16,432 nt of DNA from Chloroflexota bacterium (GTDB taxonomy: Bacteria; Chloroflexota; Anaerolineae; UBA1429): contig JAAYXX010000251.1 of the NCBI GenBank assembly GCA_012515695.1, positions 1-16,432 on the forward strand. The letters are read 5' to 3'. A program made the translations under genes and the position numbers. Of this stretch, positions 14,442-16,432 are shown one piece after another (the stretch's first letter is position 1; every line of letters starts with the position of its first letter). The notes below the pieces were generated by a model that worked only from the letters and a program-made list of their open reading frames with translations, was not told the origin of the DNA and made no database searches.

Positions 14442-15587
14442 TCACGTATCGCCTACGGTCTCCAGTTTGCCGAACATGATGCGCGCCTTGCCGCCGACGC
14501 CCGGATCGCCCTGGGTGACGGCCACGTAGATGACCCCATGATGCTCTAGGAAGGTCGGATATTGGAATGAGCGATCGGTCTCAAAGCGGTATTTGCGCTG
14601 CCACTGCACGCCGTCACGCGACACGTCAACATTAAAGACCGAGCGGGCGACGCCGTTGATGCGGGTTGCCTCCTGCCAGCCTAGATAGTAGAGATCGCCA
14701 AAGCGGTCGAACGTTGGTTTCGAGTTGGTGCCATTGGGCACCAGGTCGCGGTATTCGCCGCGTGTCCAGGTCTTGCCATCCTTGCTGGTGGTAAAGGTAT
14801 AATTCGTGTTCCCGCTGTCCTGTCGGCAAATAGCCATCCAGGTGCCATTTGGCAGCCGGTTCACGGCGGATTCGCAGAGGTCAAGCTCCTGCGGCTCGTT
14901 ATAGTGGCCGATGATCTCAAAGGTGTCCAGCGCATCATTGACCAGCGCGAGCGCGTTCTGGCGGCCAGGGTAGTTGTTGATTGCCACATAGGTCTTGCCA
15001 TCGAACGCCTTGAACGAGTCGAACAGGTAGAGGCCATAGTCTTTCGCGGGCCTGCTGAACCCGTGGGCGACTGCGTCCGCGTGGAAATGCTGCGGCTGCA
15101 TGTCCAGGACACCGGCGGCAGTCTTGAGCCGGGCCTTGTGGATGCGATTCTCAAAAATCAGCGTGTCGAGGTCCATGTCGATGTACCAGATCTGCGACTG
15201 ACCTTTTCCCGGTTGCTCGGCGGCAAAAAAGCAGCGCAGCGTGTGGTCGTCTTTTCGGATGATGCGCGGCACAAAGCAGGAGCAAACGGGGAGCGTCGCG
15301 TTCTCATACGCCTGCTCTGACCGCGCAAATGGGATGATTCGCTCCACGGTCATGGACGCGAGATTGACGACGGACAGCGCGCAATACACCTCCGGCCAGG
15401 CGGGATTTTCGCCTGGGCGCAGGTCGTTTACCTCCGCCACGATATAGGCGCGGTCGTTGACCAGCGCCATCTCGGCGTCGTGCGCGCCCTTGACTTGTGG
15501 CGCGGTGACGGTGATGAGGCGTTGTAGCACTGCGTCAGCCGCCTGTCGGGGGTCCCAGTCGGTTGGTAGAATGCCTCGGTAGCGCAT
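14442..15587 (-). CDS. Sialidase-fold beta-propeller protein with Asp-boxes (possible glycosidase)
   Basis: This is a 381-residue protein with the repeated beta-blade pattern of the sialidase superfamily. Two Asp-box motifs are clear: SKDGKTW (268-274) and SRDGVQW (323-329). Between them, PNGTNSKPTFDRFGDLYYLGW is another blade. There is no signal peptide, so it is probably cytoplasmic, unlike most secreted sialidases, and I do not see the FRIP motif of GH33 sialidases. The activity is therefore open: a glycosidase or lyase of a sialidase-fold family is likely, sialic acid less so. The ATG at 15587 has GAGAGGA upstream. It is the first gene of the cluster, behind repeat E, and is followed by a 120-base gap with the PHP promoter. 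Confidence 0.8.
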   Translation of the reverse strand: MRYRGILPTDWDPRQAADAVLQRLITVTAPQVKGAHDAEMALVNDRAYIVAEVNDLRPGENPAWPEVYCALSVVNLASMTVERIIPFARSEQAYENATLPVCSCFVPRIIRKDDHTLRCFFAAEQPGKGQSQIWYIDMDLDTLIFENRIHKARLKTAAGVLDMQPQHFHADAVAHGFSRPAKDYGLYLFDSFKAFDGKTYVAINNYPGRQNALALVNDALDTFEIIGHYNEPQELDLCESAVNRLPNGTWMAICRQDSGNTNYTFTTSKDGKTWTRGEYRDLVPNGTNSKPTFDRFGDLYYLGWQEATRINGVARSVFNVDVSRDGVQWQRKYRFETDRSFQYPTFLEHHGVIYVAVTQGDPGVGGKARIMFGKLETVGDT

Positions 15588-15638
15588 GTTGATCCTCTCG
15601 GAATGCAGTTACCAGAATGCTGATGGTTACAGCGTATT

Positions 15639-15845
15639 GAGATTTACTATTTGCTGCGGCAACCAGGGGTAGGCAGTTGAAACTGCACCAACGCTTGCAA
15701 AGCCGCCCTTCGGCGGCTGGGAAGCGAACCTGCGCAGGCAGGTGCGCCATGCATGGCGGCGCCAGCAAGCTGGCGATGCAAAGGTTGCCGCGGTTTCAAC
15801 TGCCCATCCCAATGGCCGTTGCCGAACTGTTTTGTTAGAACTCAT
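15639..15845 (-). repeat. Dispersed hairpin-array repeat, copy E
   Basis: This 207-bp copy has both outer ends: GAGATTTACTATTTGCTG (Q end) at low coordinate and the complement of ATGAGTTCTAACAAAACAG (P end) at high coordinate. Hairpins: GCAGTTGAAACTGC, AGCCGCC-CTTC-GGCGGCT, a CCTGCGCAGG unit, GCCATGCATGGC, GCCAGCAAGCTGGC, and the P-arm hairpin, whose right-hand side reads CGGTTTCAACTGC. The arms are swapped relative to A and C, as in B and D. The Q end faces the start of the propeller gene. From 15846 to 16000 I see nothing beyond plain sequence. Confidence 0.92.
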
Positions 15846-16000
15846 TTGTGCCGGTCACCTTCCCATTGTACACCGAACAGGAACCGCTCGCCAGCGGCGG
15901 CGCTTTACTTCTGCTGTTCATAAAGGAGGGGAGGGCGGCCAGGAGAGCGATAGAGGCGAACTGGGGATACTCGGACGATAATAGTTAAGCCATTTTGCGC

Positions 16001-16028
16001 TTGACAGGTGCAGGGTGGGCGCTATAAT
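16001..16028 (+). promoter_or_regulatory. Sigma-70 promoter, exact consensus boxes, driving the right-end RNA
   Basis: TTGACA (16001-16006), a 16-base spacer and TATAAT (16023-16028) are both exact consensus hexamers. The predicted start is near 16035. It is the only clear plus-strand signal in the window and points away from the gene cluster. Downstream there is no convincing protein gene but there is a structured RNA element with a terminator. Confidence 0.85.
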
Positions 16029-16051
16029 TTATCTATCCGGCCCGAGTTCTA

Positions 16052-16144
16052 CTTCGCGTGCCCATGCTTTCAAAGCGTTGCCTGACGACGTGCAGCCATT
16101 GGGCATGGTGCAAGTGGACAACACCTGAATGTGGAAAGGAGAAG
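16052..16144 (+). ncRNA. Possible divergent extra copy of the structured RNA element
   Basis: The stretch starts CTTCGCG-TG-CCCATGC, which lines up with CTTCTCC-GA-CCCATGC of the element at 6255-6364. It ends TGGAAAGGAGAAGGG, which matches the 3' box of both good copies. The 93-nt spacing is similar. The middle lacks the GGGAAACG loop and the closing stem has mismatches. It may be a decayed tandem copy, or its GGAGAA may compete for the TTCTCC at 16209-16214. Confidence 0.3.
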
Positions 16145-16207
16145 GGAATCAGACGGGCCTGGTGGCTTGATGCCAGCCCGTATTCGCAACAGTTTCATCT
16201 TTTATTT

Positions 16208-16318
16208 GTTCTCCGACCCATGCTCCCTACCGGTGCGTTACTGAGGGCCACCCACGGGAACATGGGCGTCAGGGTGCAGCGGGAAACGGCTGCGCCTCCC
16301 GTGTTTGGAAAGGAGAAC
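16208..16318 (+). ncRNA. Structured RNA element, copy 2: candidate riboswitch/attenuator, class unrecognised
   Basis: This 111-nt homologue of the element at 6255-6364 lies on the opposite strand. The closing stem is GTTCTCC (16208-16214) with GGAGAAC (16312-16318); copy 1 has CTTCTCC/GGAGAAG, so the outermost pair has flipped from C-G to G-C. The loop GGGAAACG (16281-16288) is identical, but its stem is GCAGC/GCTGC here against ATGGC/GCCAT in copy 1. TCTCCGACCCATGC and the 3' TTTGGAAAGGAGAA are also shared. The CTGA/TCAG and CCCA/TGGG pairs fold the middle. It sits about 170 nt after the promoter at 16001 and 2 nt before a terminator. The regulated gene, if any, is beyond the right edge. Confidence 0.68.
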
Positions 16319-16320
16319 GC

Positions 16321-16349
16321 AGCCATTGTTCGCTCCTCGGTGGCTTTTT
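16321..16349 (+). terminator. Intrinsic terminator after structured RNA copy 2
   Basis: AGCCATTG (16321-16328) pairs with CGGTGGCT (16338-16345), including two G-U pairs, and TTTTC follows. A competing fold pairs AGGAGAAC (16311-16318), which includes the closing-stem 3' strand, with GTTCGCTCCT (16328-16337, two-base bulge). That fold would trap the terminator 5' arm in its loop. From 16350 to the end of the window I see no gene, only a short inverted pair CTAGATCG/CGATCTAG. Confidence 0.7.
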
Positions 16350-16432
16350 CGTGCTGCCTGGTTTGTGCTACCCCTGGCGCGTTTCGCTGCGTTCTAGATC
16401 GCCCTCATTGGGTTCAATTACAGACGATCTAG

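Noticed and set aside
1372..15845. CRISPR array or repeats
   Set aside because: The repeats are kilobases apart with genes in between, have no regular spacers, and no cas genes are present.
16058..16432. Plus-strand ORF of 124 codons after the consensus promoter
   Set aside because: The peptide has no recognisable domain and is rich in Cys and Trp. It has no Shine-Dalgarno, and it crosses an RNA element and terminator that explain the sequence better.
16394..16432. Inverted pair CTAGATCG / CGATCTAG at the window end
   Set aside because: Only 8 bp around a 23-base gap, with no T-run and the window ending there; too weak to call.

Overview
The window looks like a carbohydrate-uptake and catabolism locus from a GC-rich Chloroflexota-type bacterium (Anaerolineae or Caldilineae-like). 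That assignment is inferred from the style of the solute-binding lipoprotein, which carries a Val/Lys/Glu-rich VVKE/KETVVV linker after its lipobox, and from the hairpin-rich dispersed repeats; there is no rRNA or marker gene to confirm it. All eleven protein genes lie on the minus strand, so transcription runs from right to left. The left end cuts a permease gene.

In transcription order: (i) a sialidase-fold beta-propeller protein (14442-15587); (ii) a PHP-domain phosphoesterase with a GTG start (13503-14321), a URO-D/MtaA-like protein (12247-13353) and a GH32 glycosidase (10773-12206); (iii) a GH51 arabinofuranosidase-like enzyme with a TTG start (8558-10546), 38 bases ahead of a glycyl-radical enzyme (6426-8519); (iv) xdhC (5026-5853) and an aldo/keto reductase (4012-4890); (v) a family-5 solute-binding lipoprotein and two Opp/Dpp-type permeases (3479 down to 1). 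None of the enzymes has a signal peptide. The simplest reading is that the ABC transporter imports glycosides or oligosaccharides that are then split inside the cell, with the sugars or aglycones passed to the reductase and the glycyl-radical enzyme. No regulator, no ABC ATPase, no glycyl-radical activase and no molybdenum hydroxylase is present in the window.

The non-coding DNA is the most unusual part. Five copies (A-E), plus one stub (F), of a roughly 180-210 bp dispersed repeat sit between genes. Each copy is a string of small hairpin modules whose stems differ between copies by compensatory changes. In all five the hairpin core points the same way, while the outer arms are swapped end for end between A/C and B/D/E. 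One copy supplies the last codons and stop of the GH32 gene. Another lies inside a 16-base perfect inverted repeat between the binding-protein and permease genes.

There are also two homologous 110-111 nt structured RNA elements, one between the glycyl-radical enzyme gene and xdhC (minus strand) and one at the right end (plus strand). Each has its own good sigma-70 promoter, a closing stem and a loop hairpin that covary between the copies, an identical GGGAAACG loop, and a downstream intrinsic terminator whose sequence can compete for the closing stem. This is the layout of a riboswitch or attenuator. I do not recognise its class, and it is the best candidate here for something undescribed.
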